From NCBI GenBank assembly GCA_037974665.1, contig CM075783.1, positions 44,191,818 through 44,255,817 on the forward strand: 64,000 nt of DNA, given 5' to 3'. The notes beneath the pieces were generated by a model. That model ran no database searches and was not told where the DNA came from. It was given only the letters and a program-made list of their open reading frames with translations. Of the stretch, positions 1 through 12,121 are shown piece after piece (within the stretch, counting starts at the first letter, position 1; the number at the start of each line of letters is the position of its first letter). The DNA is from Ehretia macrophylla. Taxonomy: Eukaryota > Streptophyta > Magnoliopsida > Boraginales > Ehretiaceae. The translations under genes and the position numbers were made by a program.

Positions 1-3000
1 ACGACGCACAATCCGGGATGAAAAAATAGCGCAAACGAAGAAAAGTGTCCCAAAACTGATGAAAACATTCGATTTTGGACTCCAAAATCTGGCGCAGTCA
101 AACAAGCTTGATGCCCCCGTCGTAGAGCTCTCAGAGGGCTTTCCAATAGTATGCTGTGCGCAGCGTAACTCCTTACTGATCAAAAGTTATAGGCACCGGA
201 GCGACAGAGTCCTGGCCCCATGCCCCACGCCCTCGACGTGCGGGCCCAACCTTTATATGAAGAAAAATTGTCTTGCCCAAGGTGTCGTGGGATTCGGTAA
301 TAGAAATGTGATGGATTAGGTTTTTGTTCTTTTTGCGGTGCACGACGTACAATCCTGGACGGAAAATCGGCACAAAAGTAGAAAAGTGTCCCTAAACTAA
401 TGAAAACATTCAATTTTGTGCTCCGAAAATAGGCGTAGCTGAACAAGCTTGCTGCCCCTGTCGTAGACCTCAGAGAGCTTTCCCACTGTATGCTGTGCGC
501 CACGTAAGCCCTTACGGATCAAAAGTTATGGGCAAAAGAGCGACGGAGACCTGGTCCCAAGCCCCATGCCCTCGGTTTGCGGGCCCAGCCTCTACGTGAA
601 GCGATGTTGTCTTGCCCAAGGTACCATTGGATTCAATAATAGAAATGTGATGGATTAGGTTGTCATCCTTTTCGTGACTCACGACGTACGATCCGGGACA
701 AAAAAATAGTGCAAAAGAAGAATAGTATCCCGAAACTAATGAAAACATTCAATTTTGGGCTCCAAAAATAGGCAAAGCCGAGCAAGCTTACTGCCCCATC
801 GTAGAACTCTCGAAAAGCTTTCTAATGGTATGCTGTGCGCTGCGTAACTCCTTACGGATGAAAAGTTATAGGCACCGGAGCGACAGAGACCTGGTCCCAA
901 GCCCCACGCCCTCAATTTGCAGGCCCAGCCTCTACGGGAAGCGAAGTTTTCTTGCCCTAGGTGCCATGGGATTCAATAATAGAAATGTGATGGATTAGGT
1001 TGTCGTCCTTTACTAGGCTCATGACGTACGATCCGGGAAGGAAAAATAACGCAAAAGAAGAAAAATATCCCAAAAATTGATGAAAACGTTCAATTTTGGG
1101 CTCCGAAAATAGGCACAGCCAATCAGGCTTGCTGCCCCCGTCGTAGACCTCTCAGAGAGCTTTCCAACGGTATGTTGTGTGCCACATAATGCCTTACTGA
1201 TCAAAAGTTATGGGCACCGGAGCGAGAGAGACTTGGTCCCAAGCCCCATGCCCTCGGTTTGCGGGCACAGCCTCTACTGAAGTGAAGTAGTCTTGCCCAA
1301 GGTGCCGTGGGATTCGGTAATAGAGATGTGATGGACTAGGTTGTCGTCCTTTTCCCGGCTCACGACATACGATCCGGGATAGAAAAATAGCACAAAAGAA
1401 GAAAAGTGTCCCTAAACCTATGAAAACATTCAATTTTGGGCTCCGAAAACAGGCGCAGCCAAACAGGCTTGCTGCTCCAGTCGTAGACCACTCGAAAAGT
1501 TTTCCAACGGTATGCTGTGCACTGCGTAACTCTTTACAGATCAAAAGTTATGGGTACCGGAGCGACAGAGATCTGGTCCCAAGCCCTACGCCCTCTGTTT
1601 GCGGGCCTAGTCTCTACTTGAAGTGAAGTTGTCTAGCTCAAGGTGCCGTGAGATTCGATAATAGAAATGTGATGGATTAGGTTGTCATCCTTTTTGCAGC
1701 TCACGACGTACGATCCGGGATAAAAATACAGCTCAAAAGAAGAAAAGTGTCCCGAAACTAATGAAAATATTTGATTTTGGGCTCCGAAAATAGGCGCAGC
1801 TGAGCAGGCTTCCTGCCTCCATCATAGAGCTCTCGCAGAGCTTTCCAACGGTATGCTGTACGCTGCGTAACTCCTTACGGAACAAAAGTTATGGGCACCG
1901 GAGCGACGGAGACCTGGTCCTAAGCTCTCGATTTACGGGCCCAGCTTCTACGCAAAACGAAGTTGCCTTGCTAAGGTGCCATGGGATTCGGTAATAGAAA
2001 TGTGATGGATTAGGTTGTCACCCTTTTCGCGGCTCACGACATACGATCTGGGATGGAAATAAAGCGCAAAAGAAGAAAAGTGTCCTAAAATTGATGAAAA
2101 CGTTCAATTTTGGACTTCGAAAATAGGCACAGCAAAGCATGCTTGGCTGCTCTCATCGTAGAGCTCTCGGAGAGCTTTCCAATGGTATGTTGTGCGCCGC
2201 GTAACAGCTTACGGATCAAAAGTTATGGGCTCCGAAGCGACGGAGACCTGGTCCCAAGCCCCACACCCTAGGTTTGCGGGTCCAGCCTCTATTTGAAACG
2301 AAGCTGTTTTGCCCATGGTGCCGTCGGATTCGGTAACAGAAATGTGATGGATTAGGTAGTCGTCCTTTTCGCGGCGAACAACGTACGATCCGGGATGGAA
2401 AAACAGCTCAAACTAAGAAAAGTATCTTGAAACTTGTGAAAACGTTCGATTTTGGGCTCCAAAAATAGGTGCAGCATAGCAGGCTAGATGCCCTCGTTGT
2501 AGAGCTCTCAGAGATCTTTCTAACGGTATGTTGTGCGTCGCGTAACTCCTTACGGATCAAAAGTTATGGGCGCCGGAGCGACCTAGACCAGGTTCCATGC
2601 CCCACGCCCTTGGTTAGCTAGCCCAGCCTTTACGTGAAGCGAAGTTGTCTTGCCCAAGGTGTCGGGGATTCGATAATAGAAATGTGATGGATTAGGTAAT
2701 CGTCCTTTTCGCGACTCACGACGTAAGATCCGGGACGAAAAAATAGCGCGAAAGAAGAAAAGTATCCTGAAATTGATGAAAACATTCAATTTTGGGCAGC
2801 GAAAATAGGTGTAGCCGAGCAGGCTTGCTACCCCCGTCGTAGACCTCTCGGAGAGATTTTCAACAGTATGTTGTGCGCCGCGTAACTCCTTACTGATCAA
2901 AAGTTTTCGGCACCAAAACGACGGATACCTGGTCACAAGCCCCACGCCATCGGTTTGCGGGCCCAGCCTCTACGTGAAGCGAAGTTGTCTTGTCCAAGGT

Positions 3001-5399
3001 GCTATGGGATTCAATAATAGAAATGTGATGGATTAGGTTGTCTTCCTTTTTGCGGCTCACGACGTACGATCTGGGATGGAAAAACAGCGCAGAAGAAGAA
3101 AAGTATGCCGAAATTGATGAAAACATTCGATTTAGGGCTTCGAAAATAGGCCCAGCCAAGTAGAATTTATGCCCCCGTCATAGAGCTCTTAGCGAGCTTT
3201 CCAACGGTATTCTGTGTGCCACGTAACTCCTTACGGATCAAAAGTTATGGGCACCGGAGCGACGGAGACCTGGTCCCAAGCCGCACGCCCTCAGTTTGCC
3301 AGCTTAGCCACTGCATGAAGTGAAGTTGTCTTGCACAAGGTGCCGTGGGATTCGATAATAGAAATGTGATCGATTGAGTTGTCTTTCTTTTTGCGGCTCA
3401 CGACGTACGATCCGGGACGAAAAAATAGCGCAAACGAAGAAAAGTGTCCCAAAATTGATGAAAACATTCAATTTTGGACTCCAAAAGTCGGCGCAATCGA
3501 GCAGGCTTGTTGCCCCAGTCGTAGAGCTCTCGAAGAGCCTTCCAATGGTATGTTGTGCGCCGCGTTACTCCTTACGGAACAAAAGTTATAGGCACCGGAG
3601 CGACGGAGTCCTGGTCCCAAGACCCTGCCCTTGGTTTGCGGGCCAAGCCTCTACATGAAGCGAAGTTGTCTTGCCCAAGGTGCCGAGGTATTCGATAATA
3701 GAAATGTGATGGATTAGGTTTTTGTTCTTTTCGCGGCTTACGACGTATAATCTGGGATGAAAAATCGGCGCAAAAGTAGAAAAGTGTCCCTAAACTAATG
3801 AAAACGTTCAATTTTGTTCTCCGAAACAGGCGCAGCTGAGCAAGCTTGCTACCCTTGTCGTATACCTCTCAGAGAGCTTTCCAACTATATGCTGTGCACT
3901 GCGTAACTCCTTACGGATCAAAAGTTATGGGCATCGGAGTGACAAAGACCTGGTCCTAAGCCCCACGCCCTCGGTTTGCGGGCCTAGCCTCTACGTGAAG
4001 CGAAGTTGTCTTGCCCATGGTGCCATGGGATTCAATAATAGAAATGTGATGGATTCGGTTTTCGTCCTTTTCGTTGCTCACGACGTACGATCCGGGATAA
4101 AAAATAGCGCAAAAGAAGAAAAGTATCTCAAAACTGATGAAAATGTTTAATTTTGGGCCCTGAAAATAGGCCCAGCCGAGCAGGCTTGCTACCCCCATCG
4201 TAGACCTCTCACAGAGCTTTCCAACGGTATGCTGTGCGTCGCGTAATTTCTTACGAATCAAAAGTTATGGGAACCGGAGCGATGGAGACCTGGTTCTAAG
4301 CCCCAAGCCCTCCGTTTGCGGGCCCAGCCTCTACGTGAAGTGAAGTTGTCTTGCCTAAGGTGCCGTGGGATTCGATAATAGAAATGTGTTGTATTAGGTT
4401 GTCGTCCTTTTCGCGGCTCCCGACGTACAATCCAGGAAGGAAAAACAGCGCAAAAGAAGAAAAGTATCCTTAAACTGATGAAAACATTTGATTTTTGGCT
4501 TCAAAAATAGGTGTAGCCAAGCAAGCTTGCTGCCCCCATCATAGAGCTCTCGGAGAGCTTTCCAACGTTATGCTGTGCGCCGCGTAACTTCTTACGGACC
4601 AAAAGTTATGGGCACCGGAGCGTCGGAGACCTGGTCCCAAGCCCCAACCCTTGGTGTGCGGGCCCAGCATCTACATGAAGTAAAGTTGTCTTTCCCAAGG
4701 TGCACTAAGATTCGATAATAGAAATGTGATGGATTAGGTCGTCGTCCTTTTCGTGGCTCACGACGTACGATCCAGAACGGAAAAACAGCACAAAAGAAGA
4801 AAAGTGCCCCGAAACTGATGAAAACGTTCGATTTTGGGCTTCGAAAATAGGAGTAGAAAAGTGGGCTAGCTGCCTCCGTGGTAGAGCTCTCGAAGAGCTT
4901 TCCAACGGTATGCTGTGCGCCGCGTAACTCCCTACATATAAAAAGTTATGGGCACCGGAGCGACGGAGACATGGTCCCAAGCCTGACGCCTTCAATTTGC
5001 GGGCCCAGCCTCTAAGTGAAGCGAAGTTGTCTTGCCCAAGGTGCTGTGGGATTCGGTACTAGAAACGTGATGGATTAGGTTGTCGTCCTTTTCGTGACTC
5101 ACGACGTACTATCCGGGATGAAAAAATAGCGCAAAAGAAGAAAAGTGTCCCTAAACTAATGAAAACGTTTAATTTTGTACTCCGAAAATAGGCGCAACCG
5201 AGCAGGCTTGCTACCCACGCCATAGACCTCTTAGAGAGCTTCCTAACGGTATGTTGTGCGCCGCGTAACTCCTTACAAATCAAATGTTATGGGCACCGGA
5301 GCGATGGAGACCTGGTCCCAAGCGCCACACCCTCATTTTGCGGGCCCAACCTCTACGTGATGCGAAGTTGTCTAGCCCATGGTGCCATGGGATTTGATA

Positions 5400-8300
5400 A
5401 TAGAAATGTGATGGATTAGGTTGTCGTCCTTTTCCCGGCTCACGACGCCCGATCCAAGATGGAAAAACAGCGCAAAAGAAGAAAAGTATCCCGAAATTGA
5501 TGAAAACGTTTGATTTTGGGCTTCGAAAATAGGCGCAGCCAAGCAGGCTTGCAACCCACATCGTAGAGCGCTCGGAGAGCTTTCCAATGTTATGCGGTGC
5601 ATTGTGTAACTCCTTACGGAGCAAAAGTTATGGGTATCAGAGCATCGGAGACCTGGTCCCAAGCCCTACGCCCTCGGTTTTCAGGCCCAGCCTCTACATG
5701 AAGCGAAGTTGTCTTTCCCAAGGTATTGTGAGGTTCGATAATAGAAATATGATGGATGAGGTTGTCGTCCTTTTCATGGCTCACAACGTACGATCCAGGA
5801 CGGAAAAATAGTACAAAAGAAGAAAAGTGTCCCAAAACTGATGAAAACGTTTGATTTTGAGCTTCGAAAACAGGCGCAACCGAGCAGGCTTGCTGCTCCC
5901 GTCGTAGTGATCTCAAAGAGCTTTCTAACGGTATGTTGTGCGCCGTGTAACTCCTTACGGATCAAAAGTTATGGGCACCGGAGCGACGAAGACATGGTCC
6001 TAAGCCCAACGCCCTCGGGTTGCGGGCCCAGCCTCTAAGTGAAGCGAAGTTGTCTTGCCTAAGGTGCCATGGGATTTGATAATAGAAATGTGATGGATTA
6101 GGTTATCTTCCTTTTCGTGGCTCACGACGTACGAACGGGGACGGAAAAATAGCGCAAAAGAAGAAAAGTATCCTAAAATTTATGAAAACGTTCAATTTCG
6201 GACTCCAAAAATAGGCGCTGCTGAGCAGAATTGCTACCCCATCGTAGAGCTCTCAGAGAGTTTTCCCAACGATATGCTTTGCGCCACGTAACTCCTTGCG
6301 GATCAAAAGTTATGGGCACTAGAGCAACGGAGACTTGGTCCCAAGCCCTACACCCTCGGTTTGCGGGCCCAGCCTCTACGTGAAGCGAATTTGTCTTCCG
6401 CATTGTGCCGTGGGATTCTATAATAGAAATATGATGGATGAGGTTGTCGTCCTTTTCGCGGCTCACGACATACGATTCGGGAAGAAAAACGGCACAAAAT
6501 ATGAAAAGTATTCTAAAACTGATGAAAACATTCGATTTTGGGCTCCGAAAATTGGCGCAGCCGAGCAGGCTTGCTGCTCCCATCGTAGAGCTCTCGGAGA
6601 GCTTTCCAACGGTATGTTATGTGCAGCGTAACTCCTTACGGATCAAAAGTTATAGGCACCAAAGCGAAAGGGATCTAGTCCCAAGGCCCACGCCCTCGGT
6701 TTGCTGGCCCAACCTCTACGTGAAGTGAAGTGGTCTTGCCTAAGGTGTCACGGGATTCGACTAATAGAAATGTGACGGATTAGGTTGTCGTCTTTTTCGC
6801 GGCTCACGACATACGATCCGGGACGGAAAAACAACGCAAAAGAAGAAAAGTATCCCGAAACTGATGAAAATCTCCCATTTTGGGCTCAGAAAAGAGGCGC
6901 AGCCGAGCAGGTTTGACCCCACGTCGTAGAGCTCTCGTAGAGCTTTCCAACGGAATGTTGTGCGCCGCGTAACTCCTTACGGATCAAAAGTTATGGGCAC
7001 CGGAGTGACGGATACTTGATCACAAGCCCCACGCCCTCGGTTTGCGCCCCCAACCTCTACATGAAGCAAAGTTGTCTTGCCCAAGGTGTCGTGGGATTCG
7101 ATAATAGAAATGTTATAGATTAGGTTGTCGTCCTTTTCGCGGCTCACGACGTACAATCCGGGACGAAAAAATAGCGTAAAGGAAGAAAAGTATCCCAAAA
7201 CTGATCAAAACATTCGATTTTGGGCTCCAAAAATATCGCTCGTCGTAGAACTTTCAGAGAGCTTTCCAAGGGTATGTTGTGCGCCACATAACTCCTTACG
7301 GATCAAAAGTTATGGGCACCGAAGCGATAGAGACCAGGTCACAGGCCTCACACCCTCGATTTGCGGGCCTAGCCTCTACGCAAAGTGAAGTTTTCTTGGC
7401 TAAGATGCCATGGGACTCGATAATAGAAATGTGACGGATTAGGTTGTCGTCCTTTTCGCGGCTCATGACGAAAGATCCGGGATGAAAAAACAGCGCAAAA
7501 GAAGAAAAGTGTCCTGAAACTGAAGAAAACATTCGATTTTGGGCAGCAAAAATAGGTGAAGCAGAGCAGGCTTGCAGCCCCCATCATACACCTCTCGGAG
7601 AGCTTTCCAACGGTTTTCTGTGCACCGCATAACTCCTTACAGATCAAAAGTTATGGACACCGGAGCGATAGAGACCTGGTCCCAAGCCCCACGCCCTCGG
7701 TTTGCCGGCCTAGCCACTTCTTGCCCAAGGTGTTGTGGGATTCGATAATAGAAATGTGATGGATTAGGTTGTCGTTCTTTTCGCGGCTCACGACGTACGA
7801 TCTGGGATGAAAAAACAGCCAAAAGAAGATAATTATCCTGAAACTGATGAAAACGTTCCATTTTAGGCTCCAAAATAGGCATAGCCGAGCAGGCTTTCTA
7901 CCCCGTCGTAGAGCTCTCGAAGAGCTTTCCAACGGTATGTTGTGCGCCGTGTAACTCCTTACAGATCAAAAGTTATGGGCACCGGAGCGACGGGGACATG
8001 GTCCCAAGCCCGATTCCCTCAGTTTGTGGGCCCAGCCTCTACGTGAAGCGAAGTTGTTTTGCCCAATGTGCCATGGGATTCAGTAATAGAAATGTGATGG
8101 ATTAGGTTGTCGTCCTTTATGCGACTCACGACGTACGATCCGGGATTAAAAAATAGCGCAAAAGAAGAAAAGTATCATAAAACTGATGAAAACGTTCGAT
8201 TTTGGACTTCGAAAACAGGAGCAGCCAAGCAGGCTTGCTACCCCCTTCGTAGAGCTCTTGGAGAGCCTTCCAACGTTATGCTGTTCGTTGTGTAACTCCT

Positions 8301-11300
8301 TACGGAGCAAAAGTTATAGGCACTCGAGCGTCGGAGACCTGGTCCCAGGCCCTACGCCCTCGGTTTGCGGGCCCAGCCTCTATGTGAAGCGAAGTTGTCT
8401 TTCCCAAGGTATTGTGAGATTCGATAATAGAAATATGATAGATTAGGTTGTCGTCCTTTTCATGGCTCACAACGTACGATTCGGGACGAAAAAACAGCAC
8501 AAAAGAAGAAAAGTGTCCCGAAATTGATGAAAACGTTCGATTTTGAGCTCCGAAAACAAGTGCAACCGAGCAGGCTTGCTGCTTCCGTCGTAGAGCTCTC
8601 AAAGAGCTTTCCAACAGTATGTTGTGCGCCGTGTAACTCCTTACGGATCAAAACTTATGGGCACCGGAGCGACGGAGACATAGTCCCAAGCCCGATGCCC
8701 TCGGGTTGCGGGCTTAGTCTCTAAGTGAAGCGAAGTTGTCTTGCCCAAGGTGCCATGGGATTCGATAATAGAAATGTGATGGATTAGGTTGTCGTCATTT
8801 TCGTGGCTCACAACGTATGATCCGGGGGGAAAAATAGCGCAAAAGACGAAAAGTATCCTGAAATTGATGAAAACGTTCGATTTTGGGCTCCAAAAATAGG
8901 CGCTGCAGAGCAGAATTGCTACCCCCGTCGTAGAGCTCTCAGAGAGTTTTCCAACGGTATGCTGTGCGCCGCGTAAGTCCTTACGGATCAAAAGTTATGG
9001 GCACCGGAGCGACGGAGACCTGGTCCCAAGCCCCACGCCCTCGGTTTGCAGGCCTAGCCTCTACGTGAAGAGAAGTTGTCTTTTGCAAGGTGCCGTGGGA
9101 TTCTATATTAGAAATGTGATGGATTAGGTTGTCGTCCTTTTCGCGGCTCACGACATACGATCCGGGAAGAAAAAACGGTGCAAAATATGAAAAGTATCTT
9201 GAAACTGATGAAAACGTTTGATTTTGGGCTCTGAAAACAGGCGCATCCGAGCAGGCTTGCTGCCCCCGTCGTATAGCTCTCGGAGAGCTTTCCAATGGTA
9301 TGTTGTGCGTCGTGTAACTCCTTACGGATCAATAATTATGGGCACTGAAGCGACGGAGACCTGGTCCCAAGCACCACGCCCTCGGTTTGCGGGCCCAACC
9401 TCTTTGTGAAGTGAAGTTGTCTTGCCCAAGGTGCCGTGGGATTCGATAATATAAATGGGATAGATTAGGTTGTCTCATTTTCACGGTTCCCGACGTACGA
9501 TCCGGGATGAAAAAACAGCGTAAAAGAAGAAAAGTATCCCGAAACTGATGAAAACGTTCGATTTTGGGCTCCGAAAATAGCCGCAGCTGAGCAGGCTTAA
9601 CCTCCCCGTCGTAGAGCTCTCGGAGAGCTTTTCAACGGTATGTTGTGCGCTGTGTAACTCCTTACGGATCAGAAGTTATGGGCACCGAAGCGAAGGAGAC
9701 CTGGTCACAAGCCCCACCTCCTCGATTTACGGGCTCAGCCTCTACGTGAAGCGAAGTTGTCTTGTCCAAGGTGTCGTGGGATTCGATAATAGAAATGTGA
9801 TGGATTAGGTTGTCGTTTTTTTCGCGGCTAACGACGTACGATCCGGGACAGAAAAACAGTTTAAAGGAAGAAAAGTATCCCAAAACTGATAAAAATATTC
9901 AATCTTGGTCTCCGAAAATAGGCGCAGCCTAGCAGGCGTGACACCCTCGTCATAGAGCTCTCGTAGAGCTTTCCAACGGTATGTTGTGCGGCACGTAACT
10001 TCTTACAGATCAAAAGTTATGGGCACCGGAGCGACGGATACCTGGTCACAAACCCCACACCCTCGGTTTGCCGTCCCAGCCTCTACGTGAAGCGAAATTG
10101 TCTTGCCTAAGGTGCCGTGGGATTTGATAATAGAAAGGTGATGGATTAGGTTGTCGTCCTTTTCGCAGCTCACAACATATGACCCGGGATGGAAAAATAG
10201 CGCAAAAGAAGAAAAGTGTCCCGAAACTGATGAAAACGTTCGATTTTGGGCAGCGAAAATAGGTGCAGCAAAGCAGGCTTAAAGCCCCCGTCGTAGACCT
10301 CTCGGAGAGCTTTCCAACGATTTGCTGTGTGCCGCGTAACTCCTTACGAATCAAAAGTTATGGGCACCAGAGCGATAGATACCTGGTCATATGCCCCTCG
10401 CCCTCGGTTTGTGGGCCTATCCTCTACGTGAATCGAAGTTGTCTTGCACTAGGTGCCATGGGATTCGAGAATAGAAATGTGATGGATTAGGTTGACGTAC
10501 TTTTCGCGGCTCACGACGTACGATCCGGGACGGAAAAACAGCGTAAAAGAAGAAAAGTGTCCAGAAACTGATGAAAGCGTTCAATTTTGTGCTCTGAAAA
10601 TAGGCGCAGCCATGCATGCTTGTTGCCCCTGTCGTAGAGATCTTAGAGAGCTTTCCAACGGTATGCTGTGCGCCGCGTAACTCTTTACGGATCAAAAGTT
10701 ATGGGCACCAGAGCGACGGAGACCTGGTCCTAAGCCCCACGTCCTCGGTTTGTGGGCCCAACCTCTATGTGAAGCGATATTGTCCTGCCTAAGGTGCCGT
10801 GGGATTCGATAATAGAAATGTGATGGATTAGGCTGTCATCCTTTTCGCGGCTCACGACGTACGATCTAGATAGAAAAACAGCGCAAAAGAAGAAAAGTTT
10901 CACAGACTTCGAAAACAGGCGCAACCAAGCATGCTGGCTGCCCCCGTCGTAGAGCTCTCGGAGTGCTTTCCAACGGTATGTTGTGCACTGCGTAACTCCT
11001 TACAGATCAAAAGTTATGGGCACCAGAGCGTCGGAGACCTGGTCCCAAGCCCCACGCCCTCGGTTTGTAGGCCCAGCCTCTACGTGAAGCGAAGTTGTCT
11101 TTCCCAAGGTATTGTGAGATTTGATAATAGAAATATGATGATTTAGGTTGTCATCCTTTTCGTGGCTCACAACGTACGATCCGGGACAGAAAATAGTGCA
11201 AAAGAAGAAAAGTGTCCCAAAACTGTTGACAACATTCGATTTTGAGCTCCGAAAATAGGTCCAACCGAGCAGGCTTCCTGCCCCCGTCATAGAGCTCTCA

Positions 11301-12121
11301 AAAAGCTTTCCAACGGTATGCTGTGTGCCGCGTAACACCTCACGGATCAAAAGTTATGGTCACTGGAGTGACGGAGACCTGGTCCCAAGCTCGATGCCCT
11401 CGGGTTGCGAGCCCCGCCTCTACGTGAAGCGAAGTTGTCTTGCCTAAGGTGCCGTGGGATTCGGTAATAGAAATGTGATGGATTAGGTTGTCATCCTTTT
11501 CGCGACTCACGACATACAATCTGGGATGAAAAAATAGCACAAAAAAAGAAAAGTATCCTGAAATTGATGAAAACGTTCATTTTTGGGCTCCAAAAATAGG
11601 CGCTGCTGTGCAGAATTGCTACCCCAGTCGTAAAGGTCTCAGAGAGATTTACAACGGTATGTTGTGTGGCGTGTAACTCCTTATAGATCAAAAGTTATGG
11701 GCACCGAAGCGACGGATACCTGGTCCCTAGCCCCACGCCCTCGGTTTGCGGGCCCGGCCTCTACGTGAAGCGAAGTTGTCTTGCCCAAGGTAATGTGGGA
11801 TTCTATAATAGAAATGTGATGGATTAGGTTGTCGTCCTTTTCGCGGCTTACGACATACGATCCAGGATGAAAAAACAGCACAAAAGAAGAAAAGTATCTT
11901 GAAACTAATGAAAACATTCAATTTTGGGCTTGGAAAATAGACGCAGCTGAGCAGGCTTGCTGCCCCTGTCGTAGGGCTCCCGGAGAGCTTTCCAACGGTA
12001 TGCTGTGTGCCGCTTAACTCCTTACGGATCAAAAGTTATAAGCACCGAAGCAAAGGAGACCTGGTCCCAAGCCCCACGCCCTCGGTTTGCGGGGTAGCCT
12101 CTACGTGAAGTGAAGTGGTCT
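5400..12121. repeat. Eight-monomer higher-order repeat inside S1 (~2.69 kb period)
   Basis: Rare monomer variants recur every eight monomers. TCTTTCCCAAGGTATTGTGA occurs at 5712, 8398 and 11098 (spacing 2686 and 2700). ATAGGCGCTG followed by an AGAATTGCTAC variant occurs at 6211, 8896 and 11596 (2685 and 2700). The odd CAAAATATGAAAAGTAT lies at 6495 and 9181 (2686). GGGCAGC with AAAATAGGTG lies near 7541 and 10248. About two and a half copies fit before element A cuts the array. The left limit is approximate; I did not find the same register below ~5.4 kb. Confidence 0.8.
7290..7440. repeat. S1 monomer carrying 5S-spacer diagnostic bases
   Basis: This stretch uses variants otherwise typical of the 5S array: CCAGGTCACAGGCC where most satellite monomers have CCTGGTCCCAAGCC, CTCTACGCAAAG instead of CTCTACGTGAAG, AAGATGCC instead of AAGGTGCC, GGGACTCGATAATAG instead of GGGATTCGATAATAG, and GTGACGGAT instead of GTGATGGAT. 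It carries no 5S gene and continues as an ordinary monomer with GGATTAGGTTGTCGTCC. It therefore looks like an intermediate between the two repeat forms, or a product of exchange between them. Confidence 0.65.

Larger units (their letters stand above)
1..12121. repeat. 340-bp satellite array S1 (5S-spacer-derived)
   Basis: About 36 head-to-tail monomers of ~340 bp. The landmark GGATTAGGTTGTCGTCC recurs near 312, 652, 992, 1332, 1673 and 2006. Within a monomer the blocks run in order: GGATTAGGTTGTCGTCC; CGTACGATCCGGGA; an A/AG-rich stretch with GCGCAAAAGAAGAAAAGTGT; GATTTTGGGCTCCGAAAA; the odd palindrome AGCTCTCGGAGAGCT; TCCAACGGTATGCTGTGCGC; AAAAGTTATGGGCACCGGAG; CCCCACGCCCTCGGTTTGCG; GAAGTTGTCTTGCCCAAGG; GATTCGATAATAGAAATG. 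By eye neighbouring monomers differ at roughly 10-20% of sites, often at CpG. The same blocks in the same order form the spacer of the 5S rRNA units at 51.3-63.8 kb. The right end is cut by retroelement A. I see no other gene or element in it. Confidence 0.97.

Noticed and set aside
1-12121. CRISPR array, because of the regular repetition.
   Set aside because: The whole 340-bp unit repeats; there are no unique spacers between short identical repeats, and the context is a plant genome.
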